Shown here one piece after another: positions 1 through 14,400 of a stretch of 64,000 nt of DNA. The notes beneath the pieces were generated by a model that had not been told where the DNA came from, ran no database searches, and saw only the letters and a program-made list of their open reading frames with translations. A program made the position numbers and the translations under genes. Source of the stretch: Puffinus mauretanicus (lineage: Eukaryota; Chordata; Aves; Procellariiformes; Procellariidae). The stretch covers positions 4,941,501-5,005,500 of the forward strand of contig JAJKFH010003627.1 in NCBI GenBank assembly GCA_023333565.1, written 5' to 3'. Positions within the stretch are counted from its first letter, which is position 1; every line of letters begins with the position of its first letter.

Positions 1-1440
1 TTAGTTTGACGGCATCACTGTATACTACAATGTTGCACTGCATATACTGCACTGGCCAAGTTCCTTAAAGCTATATTTGAGTGTATATGTGTATTTTATA
101 TATGCATATGTGCATACATATATATCTGTCTGCCTTGAAAACATGAGAGGCTGAGGTGAGTGCATTTGGACAATATCTTTTAAGTAACTGCAGTTACTAG
201 GGCTAAGTAGACTTTTTTTTTTATATAGCACATGCCATTCAACTTGAAAAAAAAAATGGAAGAAAGAATGGTGGAGCCAGATTCATGATGCAAATTTTGT
301 AAGATCTTATGGTACCATAGCATGTGGTAGTATGGATCCATTATTTTTTATAAGGGAAGGGCTTGAATTATCTGAAATGTGTATTAAAAACCATAATGGA
401 TTATTTCAAAGGAGCCTTTTTAAAAGTAGTTTCACTGATCTCTATGTTGGAAAGTGATACAATTTTATTGTAAGTCAAAAGTGCATAGGATTAAATGATA
501 TGTATAGTGATTGAAGTAATTATTTATTTACCGAGGAAGCCATATGAAACGTTAATTAAATAAGAAACAAAGTGATGACATTTAAAATAGATTGCATATT
601 CGTCTCAACATTTAAAAAAAGAAAAATCAATTGAACATACTGCAGTTTTAAAGAAAAATAATTTTGCCATTTTGGAAACTTGTGCCTATATTGGTCACGT
701 ATAAAATTAGATTTATAAACGATGATTCTTCCAAGTTGGAATCTTTTCAAGTACATATAATTTTATTTTGGATCAATAATTCAGTTGTGCTTGGAATAGA
801 TTGAGGATGCATTTGAAGCTTTGGTAAGTGCAATATAGTGTGCATCTCCATGAAATTATCCAAAGCTGTCATGACATGTATCATCCTTTGAGTAATGAAT
901 ACAGATAAGTTAGTAAACATAGACAATATTCAGTTTTAGCAAAACAACTGCTGTCCTGATGAAATATTCTCTCTTGGCAAGACAGTGTTAAATTCATAAA
1001 CTTTTTCTGTTCCAGGTGTCTCTAAGAACATTTTAGATGTCAGTATTTGGTAATTATTGCATACATACTGTATGTTTCAGATTTAACACTGGCTTTTGCG
1101 TATAGAAAACTGATGGCCAGGTGTGTTTAATTTCCTATTATGCATCTGTCACTCAAAATGTCAAAAATACATTATAAATGCCATAAACAAATTCAGCACT
1201 ATGATGATCTTGATGTCAGTGAAGTGACATGCTTACTTTTCTTTCAATTTAAAAACTTTTTTATTTATGATTAAATACCCCCTTTTTTAGTTCCAGTGTT
1301 AATTGTCTTCCATGCAGATTTTCATTCTGCTTTTATTACTGAAAAGTCTTTACATCAGAACGCGGAAGCATAGAACTAAAGTAAAAGAAAAAATGTTTAC
1401 GTTGAAGAGATGAAGATGAAATGTTTTAAACTTTCCTGCT
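1..1440. other. AT-rich unique sequence, no gene seen
   Basis: Only short open frames (under 70 codons) with no recognisable domain occur here. There are small poly-T and poly-A runs near 212 and 247. I see no repeat family I can name and no RNA gene. Confidence 0.5.
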
Positions 1441-1483
1441 TTTAGATTTTTATCTTTCTTATGCAGAATATTCTATATTTCAG

Positions 1484-1550
1484 CCATGGCAGGTGGAGAT
1501 ACTGTGCAGAAATTGTTGGAACCTGAAGATAAAAACAAGCTGAAATATAC
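1484..1550 (+). other. candidate short 5' coding exon
   Basis: A pyrimidine-rich stretch leads into two possible acceptors, an AG ending at 1466 and another ending at 1483. The sequence then reads GCCATGGCAGG, a strong Kozak context, with the ATG at 1486. The frame runs 22 residues, starting MAGGDTVQKLLEPEDK, and reaches AC|GTAGGT at 1550/1551, a good donor match, just before an in-frame stop. Acceptor, start context, open frame and donor within about 90 bases is what a first coding exon would look like. I do not recognise the peptide, and such combinations also arise by chance in 64 kb. This is a candidate only. Confidence 0.22.
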
Positions 1551-1559
1551 GTAGGTTAA

Positions 1560-2745
1560 TTTATGTTACCGGGAGAGGGAAAACATTTGCTCTTTAAATG
1601 ACAGGGCAGGAAAAGAGAAGCTAGTGCTGAAAAATTGTAGAAAGTTGTGTTTTTTCTTGCCATCAAGGAAGTCTAAGAATGAAATAATAGTGGTATTCCA
1701 TAAGAAGTAATTAGTTTGGAAATAGTTGGGAAAGAGTAGTGAAGAAGCCAATATTCTGTCTGCTGATTGTGATTGACTGTATTAAGCATATGGCTCCAGT
1801 AATCCCCTATTCTGCTATTAACTGTTGGCGGTGGAACTAGAGAGCTAGATCTTGTAACACATTTTCTTCATTATTGTTGTATGCTGCCTGTGATTTTAAC
1901 ATATGAACCCAATATGAACCCAATATTGGGTCATTGTGCACAGAGTGTCTTTACATATCTGATACCTTACAATAAATGAAAGAAAAAGAAAACTTGAATT
2001 TTGATGGTGAAAATGAGAAATAGAAAATAGGAAATTTAATATTGAGAGGATAAACAAATTCCTGAAAGCTCGTGTTTTGCCATATTATAGGCAATAAGAG
2101 CCTTCCACTTTGCTTCTGTGGAAGCTGTTAGATGGAGCAAAGGAGCTGTGAAGAGTGGTAAATCTTTCACTCACCTTGAGCACCTATAACCTCCATCAGG
2201 GTCGGACATCAAGTGCCACAAAGATGTAGGGTTATTGTGCTTTGTTGAAAAGATTGCACGTTTGAGAAGCCCTCTTAGGCAGTGGATTCATTCTTGTGTT
2301 TACCAACTGGCAACTCATTTTTAATCCCAGCATTCAGCACATTGTTCAGCAAGTTTCTTGGACATCCAAATGTAAATCAGGGCTTGCGAGTCCAAACCGT
2401 ATTGTTCTTGGGTTTTCCAAGAGAATCATGAGTAACTCTTGACTGAACTAACCTGCCTCACTAAAAGATGGAAACTTCTTCGAAGCAGATAGTGTCAATA
2501 CTGTTTATTCCAGGAGATAGCCAGTTGCTCCAGAGCATGGAACTGGAACTGCCCTGTGACCCTCAAGGGGACTAGTCTGATAATGAAAAGATGGTGAAAA
2601 AGCAATCCACTGTCATTCTTGCTGTGGCTGCCCTGCATCTCAGATTCTCATCTGCTCTTTCCATTCTTCCACCAACAGCCACTGTAATTGAGTCCATCTT
2701 CTCACTTATGACGTCATCTTGGTTTTGGCTTTACTGTAAAAGTAG
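1560..2745. other. unique sequence, no gene seen
   Basis: Slightly more GC-rich from about 2100 to 2750 than the flanks. A 73-codon plus-strand frame at 2591-2812 is not recognisable, and its end overlaps the old CR1 3' end, so it is not called as a gene. Confidence 0.45.
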
Positions 2746-2749
2746 AGAG

Positions 2750-3340
2750 GTGGCACAGCAGGCCAGATTAAGGAGTTGTCTAGTCTGGTATCCTAATCTG
2801 GCCAGTAGCTGATGCTTAAAAAATATTAGTAATAACTAGGAAAGTACAGAATAATCTTTACTTTCAGTTCCTGTGTCAATGGTATAGGCAGAACTGACCT
2901 ATGTGTGATGCACAAGTTACAGGAAAACCCTGGTCCCCTGCAGGCCAGTTTGATAATTATTCTTCACACACTGCATGTGCAGTACCACCAAATTGTGAGT
3001 TCCCACCAGTCTAAATTAGGTACAGGCTGTCAGAAGTCACCAGGTTTATTGTAGTAGTTGCCTGCAGATTGTTGTTTTTAACAGGAATAGGTGGACTCTA
3101 TGAGTTGTATCATCCTTGTCTAATCTGATTGTACTTATTGTGGTCTTGAAGCACTGAGTTCTGCAGCTTAATTATGCAGTTTGTATAAAAAGTATTTTTA
3201 TCTTTTTAAAATATACTGGTTAATATTTGATATAATTTTTGTGTTATGAGAAATAGCGAATAATTTTTATCTGCTCACTTGATTTGTGATGTTATAAACT
3301 TCATATTTTCCCTTACTCATAAAGTTTATCCAAGTTAGTG
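2750..3340 (-). mobile_element. very old CR1 LINE remnant, 3' end and UTR
   Basis: Read on the plus strand, the segment beginning near 2760 (GGCCAGATTAAGG, then GTCTAGTCTGGTATCCTAATCTGG and GGCCAGTAGCTGATGC) follows the reverse complement of the 3' end of ancient amniote CR1 elements. About 420 bases on, 3170-3330 matches the reverse complement of the end of ORF2: GTATAAAAAGTATTTTTATC, the phrase TTGTGTTATGAGAAATAG, and GATGTTATAAACTTCATATTTTCCC. The order and spacing fit one element on the minus strand with its 3' end at about 2750. Divergence is heavy and the middle (2880-3120) is barely alignable, so it may contain a separate insertion. The match is from memory of the family, not from an alignment. 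Confidence 0.65.
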
Positions 3341-3344
3341 AATT

Positions 3345-6300
3345 TTAGTCTATTTAGTTTCCTCTTCTACACTCCCCCCATCTCTGCCTAGAGAAGCTTT
3401 AGAAAACCTGGATATACCCTATATTTACCAGTAATTTTGAAAGACAGATAAGGATATTTTCTAGGAAAAAAACAGATATACAATGGCCCATCAAATTTAG
3501 TTCTGTACAAAAAGTTTCTTTTTTTTATTTTTGCCAATAGGAACTGAAAATAACATTTGTCTGTTTTATGGTAGAATGAGATAGCATATCTCCCATTGAT
3601 TTCAGAGGAAGCAAAGTTCCTACAATGTTAAATGCCCCAGAGAATCCCATCCTAATCTCAGTTAAATATATTGTTCTATTGTCATACTGCTTATAAGTAT
3701 ATGCTTAGTTTATAGAATTCTGGTGGTATCAAGCATTAAGATATGCATTTTCAATTTTTTAAGGGAGCAAAGAAAATGAAAAAGCCATGGTCTGTAGCTA
3801 CTTATCTTTTCTTTTTTTTTTTTTTTTAACTGTTAATTGAAACTGGAAAATTCTTCTGCACTGCATAGGTGACCCAAGTTATTACAGTATATATAGTTAA
3901 ATCATTATGTTTCCTCCAGCAAAAAATATTTTAATCTTTCTATTGAAGAGGCTGTGAAATACTTTACTCTGTAAAATGAGTGTGCAATTTTTTGCTTTGA
4001 GAAATTAAGAAAAATAACACTGGGTTTATATATTGACCCTCAGAATAGAACTGCTGTATTTTTTTATATATAACACAGTATAATAAACTGTGTACAAGTA
4101 CAATGATTGAGTACAGTTACACCAGTTTAGGATCTGGCCTGTAAACCTTAGATAGGCAATATCTGCTGTTACACCACTGCTCATGGTGGCTCTGATAATT
4201 TTTTTGTGAAGTGAGAAGCTCCATGGAAGCTTCTAATTTTCATAGTAGCACTACCATGATGAACTGCAGCTCATTACTGTAAACTGATGGCAGCTGTTAA
4301 TACTATTACAGGCAGAGACTTTTTATTTAAGGGAAACATTAGCCAGTAACTGGTAGATTTCTGACACAGTGTTACATAAAGCTTCCTGTTAGGAAGGAGA
4401 GCAAAGAGAAATGGATTTGAACCCATTAGTATCAGAATTACGTGTCAAAAAGCTAGAGCAGAGTTCAATTTATTTCTGCAATAAAGTGTAAGCTAGAGAT
4501 TGACTTGACAATTATTTTACCTTACATTGCTCTGGTTGTTCTGAGATGACTGTTCCAACATCAAATAATCTTGTTTGGACATCTTTTACTGAATAACATG
4601 CTAGTCTAAATATGCATTATGTTATGTAGGAGCTAAAACTCGGAAGGTTTTTCAGGTAGAAATGAGTTTTTTATTACTATTTTTACTAAAGGATGTATAT
4701 ACAGTGGAACATATTCAGTATAGATTTAAAACAACTGCATGTGTTTCTGCTAAATCTGGTGTATGTTGTTGAATAGGGTTTACATTGTCATTGAAAGGAT
4801 AATCTTTCTGAAGCTTTTAGTAGCTTGGTATAAGAATATAAATAATCTGCCCCAAAACATTTGTCTTCTCTAAGCCAGTCACTGAGCAGGGTTGTTGCTT
4901 CTGTTTATCAGTCTCCTTTTTCCCTAATAATTTTCCAAGATAAGTGACAACAAATTAGACAACCATTTCCTTATTATAATTTTCAACTTTGAGAAGAATA
5001 TTTTTATCAAAATTTTTGCCCATTTCATTTATATAGCCTCCAACCGAACACTGAGGTCCATGAATTCAGATCCTTAACCTTGCACATTGTAACAGACTGT
5101 TATTGGAATGGCAAATCTGACTGTATTTTTCTTGTCTTGAAATGATGATTCTGTATAGAATGCTTATTTAATTTTCTAGTTGTGTAGCATAATTTTTTGA
5201 AGGGGGTTTGTGTTCATTGTCCTTGTATTACCTTCTGAAAACTCACGTGAAGCTTCACAGAAAACTTATTAAAAATTGCATAAGTAATATATTACAGCGG
5301 TGTGCAGATTCTCCTAGCAGGTTTTTGTATGCCTTTGCATACTTTAATGCAAGACCATGTCATACTCAGGGGTGATGCAGGGAAGTAGAATGCTGCTTGC
5401 GTTGCATCTTGTTGTATGTTCGTATTCTGATCTTCTGTGAACTCTGTGGGCAAAACTAATCCCAACATCAGAGGACTAGAGAGTATTGCGGGATTCATGG
5501 TAGGACATGCTTGCCCCTGGAAATTTGGCATTGATGCTGAGTACATCCAGCGTTAGATTTAGAATCGCCTCAATAGCCAGATTAAACAGAATATCCTTCC
5601 TGGCAGGCATGTGGAATGGCAATTCCATGGGTTTGGAATAGCCAGGATGAAACTACAATAACTGTTCCCTGTGGGTTGTCTCTTCCCTATGGCTGCAGAA
5701 GGACCAAACAAATTTATTTGAAGCAGAGGTTAATACAGCTACCTACCTAGGTAAACTGTTATTTTACAAAACTAATTTGAGTAATATATATTTATTTTAT
5801 TGTTTTAAAGCCTGTTCATTATAAAAATCAGCCTATAAAAAGAGATTGTATGTATGCAGGAAGAGAATTTCTTTTTGCCAGGAATTTCTCATGCATAAAT
5901 ACAAATGAATATTCTAAATGTAAATGTTTGGCTAGATTATTCTTCAGAGACACATATCGATTTCTGTTGTCACCCTTCAGTGAGATTTAGTGTAGATTAC
6001 TAGGAAATCCTTTCCAAGCACATACTGAAAAAAATGTAAAATATGATTTCCTTGACAGTCAGTGAAAAGAGACAGTAGATGTTAACAAATTAACTGTGTT
6101 TACTCCATCTTCACCAGTGTAAGAGTCTTTCAGCTTTTAAAAAACTAACTCGTTTGATGCTTATAGTATACAGGTCCATATTGTGCTTGATGTGCTAGAA
6201 AGTATGTTTTCAAATTCATAGCTTAGGAAAAAGTGATGCTTTGCATTTCCTAATTTTTCTTCGTGGATCTAAACGTAGAGTTGTGGTGCTCTCACCATAG

Positions 6301-7950
6301 TGGGAAGTACTGTATAATTTTGCATCTTAGACTATTCTATTATGCAAGTAGTATGAATCTCATGGTAAACTGTGTGTGATGGCCAAGTTTAATCCTAAAA
6401 TATGTTCCATTCAGCTTTCTAATAAACCTGAAATTCATGAATTGTTGAATGTTATAGTGGGTTTGATAATTATGGATTATACTAATTTTACACTTCAGTG
6501 GTTAAATACAAATATTGTTCTACAAATAAGACACTTTTCCCTTTTTTTTTCCTTCTTTGTTATTTAGAAGGTACAAAATATATTTCAACCATTCAGTCAG
6601 ACTGGAGGGTAACCTATGAAGAGTTTGTTTTCACAAACTGTATAATTTTATAGCTATCTTAAGAAAATATCAAGAATGTTCAATCTTAGTCACTTCTATT
6701 TTTTGAGCGTTTACTAGGAGATTAGAGAATAAGAGAATGTTCTTAGATTAATTGGAAAGAACTTTGCAAAACATGAGTATCTGACAGAGCAGGTTTTTTT
6801 CCCAAATAGTTATCAGAAGTTTTAGTTAAATCCATTTGAATTAAAACAAGGAAAACTCATGCAGTTGCAAACATTTTGATTAATACTTTCATCTCTCAGT
6901 TCTGCTTGTCACGGCCACTTGTGTAGTCAGTCTGTTTAGTTTGCAAGTAACCCATAGAGTTTTATATAAGAAATGCAATAAATAAAATACAGTCATTCTT
7001 ATGTGAAAATAAGAACTAAAAATATGTAACACAACCAGGTAAAAGCAATATCCCATATGAGAAAATAAGAAAGAAAACAGCTATAATGTACTGGAAAGGA
7101 ATGCTCTTAGTAGGTCAGTTGTATTTTTAACTAGTACTGATCATTTGTGTAGAAATTAAAGAGTTATTTTAAAACTGGCATAATATTTTTATGTCTTGCA
7201 AGCACTGTTAGATATCAATGTTGAACTATTTGATATAGATCAGTGATAATAAATATAAAGTTCATCTAAGAATTGATAACAAATTATATTAAACAGCTAC
7301 AAAATCTGAACAATTTTTGCTTTCTTGGCAGTGCAGTATTGTTAACTTACATTAATTTATTTTGTAAATGGTTTAAAAACTATTAATGTCATGTCACTTA
7401 TAAAGTACTGTCAATAAATGTTTGGTTTAACAAACATGTTTTAATATATAGGAGATGACACTACAACATTGCTGTACATTACTCTATTTTAATAAGATTT
7501 AAATAATAATATCTATCCATTGCTTTGCTTGTTCTGTAGATAATAATAAACATACAGACTTGCAAGCAAAACTCAGCTTCTGTTCTTTCAAGGGAACAGT
7601 GATGCTTGTGGTTGTATATGGTTAGTAGTAAAGTTACAAATATTAAAATTATACACCTATGTATTTGTATTTTCTGAAAACATTTGGGAGCATTTGGAAT
7701 TCAGTTTTTTTATGATCTCTTTCTGATGTACTTCAAGGAAACAAAGCAGAAAGACTTTGGGAAAAATATTAATCTTTGTGGTAAAACTGGCTTTATAAAA
7801 AGCCAAACAAGCAAAGGTATTTCAACATAATTTTCTCCTGACTTAAACAATCTTAATTTTATCACTTTGCCAAACTGTATTCCTTTGCATGAAGTATGTA
7901 TGGGAGATACTTCTGAATTTGCATTTTCATTAGATTTAGCATTCAGCACC
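3345..7950. other. AT-rich unique sequence, no gene seen
   Basis: No open frame exceeds 84 codons and none is recognisable. Fragments near 4105-4155 and 5430-5500 resemble very old amniote interspersed repeats (phrases like TACACCAGTTTAGGATCTGGCC) but are too short to assign. A T-rich run lies near 3811-3828. Confidence 0.45.
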
Positions 7951-8425
7951 TAATGCCATAAATTTGTTTTTGAAACTCTTTAATTCCCCTGAGTGTTCCA
8001 ACATATTGAATGCTATTTGCTTTGTATTATGTTGGCAGCAAATCTGCAGTGAAAATGCTGTCAATATATATTCATAGCTAACATTGTTAACTAAAAGCAA
8101 TATTGTTTTTCTATTGTAAGCTGTCACAAATGTTTGGCACCCTGTTGTGTAAGCCAAAAAAATGTCAAAGAAAGGAATTAATATTTTTGAAGAAAAGTGC
8201 AGTGATAGTGTCAAGTTTTCTGTATTAAAATACATTCCTGTTTGTACAGACCTTTACAATTTATAAAATGGTGTTTTGTAGTAATGCAAAGTGAGAACAT
8301 GCAGGCTGTTACAGACATTATATTAAATGATAGGAGCATAGTAAATGATACAGCCATTTTACTTTCCAATGTAATGTAATGCTTATCAGGTTGCAAAATG
8401 TATTCTACTAAACCCAAAGATTATT
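7951..8425. other. possible conserved non-coding stretch
   Basis: This segment lacks simple runs, keeps an even base mix and contains no repeat I recognise, unlike its AT-skewed flanks. Overlapping minus-strand frames of 99 and 68 codons are present but have no domain signature. It reads like slowly evolving non-coding DNA, but that impression cannot be tested without another genome. Confidence 0.2.
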
Positions 8426-11400
8426 TTATTAAAAGATGTACTATATGTGTGGAAAATAAATGAAAAATATTCTGCATTTTTGCCTGTTTTTGAAGATGAA
8501 GTGTATCATTAACAAGAACAAATGCAAAGTTTTTGACATTCTCCTAGGAACTATCCTTATCTTTGTGTAAGACACACTGATCTCGTTTATTTAAATTTGT
8601 GTGTTCCTTTTCCCAGTCATTCTTGCTTTTCTAATGAAACTGTTATATTTTTGTATCTGCATGCTATTATAAGAATGTCTCAGAACAAAGCATTTCAGAG
8701 AACTTCTGTGGGAAGAAATGTGTGTAAGAACAAAAAGAAAAAATCTGTCTACCACACAAATAATTGTGTTAGTGCTAATAAATAATAAATGCCCACAAGT
8801 TAAAATGAGACAAATGGCAATCTTTTGTGCTACTCTTGCAAATATGTTAAGCCAGAGAACTTGTTACCTAAGCAATGTAAATAGAAACTTCTAGATGAGG
8901 TAGTCAAAACGGGCACAACGAAGTTCCCTTGCCACAACCTAACTTACTCTGGTATCAGTACAGAATTCAGCTGATAGCAATGCAGAACACTGTGAAAAAT
9001 GGATGCTTCAGCCCTGTGCATGGCTCTCACTGAAGTATCAGAGCTTCACAAAGACACAGATTTTCTAGTACTCTCATCTGTCCAAGGTAACATTTTTCTA
9101 TATTCACTTAGGTGAAAAGATTAATCCATATATAGTGAAATACTGGAAAACCCAGAAATGTTGTCATTCATGACACTTTGTGTCAATCTTTAGAAAACGG
9201 TGCTGTTTTATGAACTTACTGAATCATAACATGTTAAATTTAGGAAACATTTTTGGGAAATCCTTAATACATTGAATGTTCAATGTAATATCCAAAAAGA
9301 AACTTAAATATTCTGATCTACTGTTCAAATACAATCATTGGTAAATCTGGTTGACTGCTATTTTTCATCCAGCAATATATTGGTGATATGTATTAATATG
9401 CATTATCTTCTATGATATTGGCACATATCCCAAATACATACCGCCTGATCATATTACATGATGCCAATAACAATTTAGTTTTTCCTTGCAGCTGATTTCA
9501 CCCCTCTACTTCATAATAACCTTCTCTGCTTTCTGCACTGATACATATTCTGCTAGGGGAATACAGGTGCCACAAGTGATTTCACAAGGTCCCTGTTATG
9601 GACTCACTATTTTCAAACATTTTCTAAAAGTGCAAAATAACCCGAGTTTCCCTTGACTTTAGTGAGATTTCAGTACTATTAGCTTGGAAAATTGGCCCTT
9701 ATATTCCCTTGCACTAGTCTCTGTACATTCTCTCATGTACTTTCAGATAAGATTGCATAAAACTTCAGAGCTTCCTGCAGTGATAATGCAACAATATATG
9801 ACAGTGGCATAATTGTAGTATATGCTGCAAATACCTGAGCATTATGAGGCATTTCAAAGTAGTATCTTTGACACTGTTTTCTTTTTTATTGTCTCCAGTA
9901 AAGAAAGTAGGAAAGACAGATTCTTTCTGTTCCTGTTTAAATCCCAGCTCTCTGGGGTCATGTTCCTATGTCCATTCTGAGAAGACACAGGGGAGTCACT
10001 ACGAATAAATGCAGTACTTTTCTTCTGTGATCCTCCTAGGAGAAGAGCTTCTGTCAGTAATTACTTTTTCTCTCAGAAACTGCAAATATGATACATGCCT
10101 TAACACAAGTACCGTGCAGCACAAGTGACAGAAATATTGAAGAATAAAGGCACATACTGATGGCTCCCTTATAACTAATGTTCATGGCTTAGTTCTACAA
10201 ATCATGTTTTGGATATGTGCCAAATACTTAAAATGCTTTTCTAATGAAAAAGATAATATTTATTATTCACTGTATACGGAAAATCTTCCTACTTCATATG
10301 TTTTGTTTTTACACTGGATGTCTTAGACATGCCTTTTACTGCCTTCACATTTGAAAGTCATTTTAGATGAAAAACAAAAACAGTTGAATCCTGACATGGA
10401 CTGAGGGGACAACTGATCTATCCTGTGAGATTCACACTAATCATTAGAATAGTGTAGATGACAATGTCAAGAACCAAGTCTCAATTGCGACACAAGCAAG
10501 GAAGACAAATGTGATGATTAGCAAATACTAGACAGTTTTTACGGAGTACATCTAAAGAAAATATGCTACATCTATCATAAAAATCAGAAACAGGAGAACC
10601 TGGCATTCTGTTAAGATGGTAAAGTACAACACACTGAGTGTGCCACCTCTAATAATTTACTTTTGCTTATTCTAACAGCCAGTGTGGTCTAACTTGGAGA
10701 CAGAGCAGTTAAGCTTGGACTCATGCTTCACTAATAGGAATGTGAAACTTAGAGGGTAATTCTATCGGTGATTCCTAAAGGTGGACGCCTACAGTGTCCT
10801 CTCTGTAGAGAAAGCAAGAAATGGTAGATTCTGATTTTTCTCAAGAGTAAGAATGTCGTTAACTGTACAAAAGGGACTGATCGAAGATTAAGAAGGTGAC
10901 AACTTTGCATTGCCACTTTCATTACCAGAGCAAGAATATAAAAAATCTAGAAAATGTTTTCATTTTCAGAAGTTGTTCAGTACTTGGAATATGAAGTTAG
11001 TGCTGAGAGACCATCCCACTTCAGAAAAAGGAACCAGATTTTAAAATCACTTAGAACTCTGGCATATCGTGTCTAATGAATATGTTTGGGTACTATGGTA
11101 GTAAAGAGATTGAACTAGTTGTAGGCATTTCTGACTCATTATATCTCATATTCTGTACAGCTTTAGCTCGGTAACATATTTTTCCTAAGTTTCCCACTGA
11201 TGTCCAAATTAATTTTTTCTGCCTTTTAGCTCCTAATGTTCTTCCCTCATTGTCATAAATTAATAATAAAAAAAAAAAGCTGAAATAACACCTGATTGAA
11301 GGTATTGCTTTCTGAGTCTTTGATTGGCATTATGTAATAAGGTCAGTGATATTTATTAATGTTCTAGGTGAATCTCCAGCACATTCAAGCCTAAGAGAGA

Positions 11401-14400
11401 ACGTGTCTTGACCCTGTATTCATGGTTTTCTAGATTATTCCAAGAACTTGGGAATTAATTTGACAATTACATTCACAGGTGAATAGTATTTTTTTTAATA
11501 CAATAAAAAGCTTTAACATTTCTTAAATAGCTAATACTGAACAGGAGACAGTACTGCATCGTACAGACAATTGACAAAATGGACTAGTGGTTTTCATCCT
11601 TAATTTGACTCTTTTTCCTCAATGGCAGAGAGATGCAGGGTCTTTCTAACATTGTTTATCTTATTTTGGCATAACAGATTTAATCATGACTATATCTGTT
11701 TTCCACAAAGTGTCTGGTGTCTTGAATCATAGAATGTTTAAATCTTGTACAGGTGTGGGATAACTGTGCGCAGCTCATCCTACTGGAAGCCTTTGGACTT
11801 CTGTGCATCATGAAGGAATGGACCTCTGTAGAATTTTCAGAAGTGTTTATGAAGCTTTAGAAAGCAATGTGTCAATTTACCTGGCAGTTAGATTGCTATC
11901 ATTTCTTGCTATTGTTAGAGTTCCTTTTTACTATTTACTTTAATATACACTGTGCAGGGGGACCTTCTTTGCCATTTTACTTTTTTTACTGTTGCTTTGT
12001 TAGATATGAATTTGATGCTACAGGAAGAATGAAGACGTGTAAACTGAGGTATTAATCATGCACAAATCTTTGTTTCTTTGGCTTTTCCACATTGGTTGTT
12101 TAAACAGTTGTTTTCCTTCTATTACCCTTATATGAAATAAAATTGTATCTTTCTTTTTTATGCTTGAGAGTTTAGAGTTTATAAAAGATGAAGGTCTGTT
12201 GCTTGTGCCCCTTTGGAGAATTGATGTCACAGAAAGGAGCAGGACGTTTTTTAACTTTTTCTGTTAGCCAAAATTATGCTTACCCCTGCTGAGGAATTTA
12301 TATGGAGGACTCCTCCAAGATGTGTTACCCGCTTTTTCTTGTAGAAGGAATGACGCAGAATTCTCCCATGGGTGGCTATTGCGACAGTGGAGCACGAAGA
12401 CTGAGAAATTAATAAAGTAAATAAGAAAGACAGTAAATATAGACCAAAACATCCTCATTACGGTTAGAAATAAGAGAGGAACAGTATTAAGGTACATAGA
12501 TGAAACAAACCAGCACTTATCCATGGTGAAATCTATAAAATGTCTTCGATTGCTCAAGGGATCTTTAGATATAGCATTATTTTCTCTATCTTATGGATGA
12601 CTTGACCACCTTCACTATGAATTTTTCATGATTTTCCTGACCCAGCAGCTCTTGCCTGTGGAGAGAGTAATACAGTATTGATCTGGGTGTTAGGTTTCTG
12701 CCTTTTTTGCCACAACAGGATTGTTGTAGCCTAGAAACCTCAATCCCTGATTACTCATTAGAGACTTGAAAAACTTTTTTTAGATCTGGAATGTAAAAGA
12801 ATAATCACTTGGTTACTTTTGTCATAGGTAGCCTTTGTAGTGGAATTTCAGCTCATCTTGATAATGAGTGTTGTTGTTATTAAGCTTTCCTGATTGAATG
12901 GCACTACTAGGCCTTCAGATTGCAAAAATACTGTTTGTTTAACAATTAGTGTGTTTGCAGCAGAATTATACTGGTGATTGTGCTTATTTAGAAGCATACT
13001 GCAAAACAGTAGAATAAGTAGAGGTCTGTCCTCCTGCATTCATCCTGGCATTGATGTCTTGGTGACTTATTTTCTGTGCCTCTCAGGCATATTAGAAAAT
13101 TGAAAAGAGGCCATGATGTTGCTATTTCTCATTTAAACTGTTTTGGTTCTTTTTTTTTTTTTTTAAATAAAAAATCCATATCTTACATCCTCTGAAAACT
13201 TACTCTCAGCATTGCCATGGAAACAAGATTTTTAAAAGGGACTTAACTGAAATTTAGCAGCAGTTTTTATTTCTTTGTGATTCATACTTCATAAAAATGC
13301 AAATGTCACACTAATACATGTTTTACCTTAATATTTTATACTACCATTTAGTCTTAATTGGTCTAATGTTTTTCTTAATTAAATTTTGAGCTTCTTTGAA
13401 TGATTTTAAAATTGTACTGTGGACCTATCGAGCTTTAAATTTTGACTGTGTGACACACAATTTAAGATACTGTCATAGAGGAAAATCAATCATTTCAACC
13501 AGTAATCACAAGCACAACAAAAGATTTAAAAGATTTAAAAAGCCTTTTGTCCTGACTGGAAATTTCTTGGCCTTATAATCTTCATTTCTAGTTGAAGTAT
13601 CACAGCAAAAAGCATTTTATCATTTCTATTTCTTTGTTTTTCACTTTATTCCCTCTAACTATGTGAAGTTGTTTAGAGGATAAATTATACTGATCTCCTA
13701 AATAAAGCTTTTATTCATAGTTCTTCTAAGAGGGGTATTTTGGTTATCCAAAGCTACAGTGTGTGCGTTGGTAGACACCCATACTTATATTAACAAGTGT
13801 AAATAAACTACATTAATTTAACATTTTATTTGGGTATAAACATACAGCTCTTGATAATGTTAATTCAACAATGAAAAGATATCTGGCGTTCTCTTCTGAG
13901 TGCCTGTTTGGTCAGACCTCACATAACATACAGCATTTTGCCTTTTAAAAATGAAAATTAAGACCATTAGAGCAGGGATCGCATTGATCAAGACTGAAAT
14001 GCAATGGTAATGTAGAAAGGCAAGCTTACATGACTTTTGCTTTCACTGTGCTTGGCTGCAAGAATACTAAGGTACAGCCCGACTATAACTTTGTACTTGT
14101 TTAACTTTAGCTGGTTTAAAAAGGTAGTTTAGTTAAACCAGTATACAACCTTGTGTTCACAATCTGATTTAAAAATCTGAGTTTTATTTATATAATTTAA
14201 TACAGACCTGATTTATGTCAGGCATAAATTCAATGAATATTTTCCACATAAGTTTTTGTATTTTTTAAAGTTGTTTTATAACCTTGCTTTTATGTAAGCC
14301 ACTGTAGTCTTCCATATAAACAAGGTCCATCTTTGTTGAAATCATATAATTCTACGAAGACAACCTGAGCATTACATATCATGTTCTTGTATCAGGAACT

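Noticed and set aside
12264..12557. 97-codon minus-strand frame with a hydrophobic middle that could look like a membrane segment
   Set aside because: The hydrophobicity comes from T-rich codons of AT-rich DNA; no family motif and no neighbouring coding sequence.
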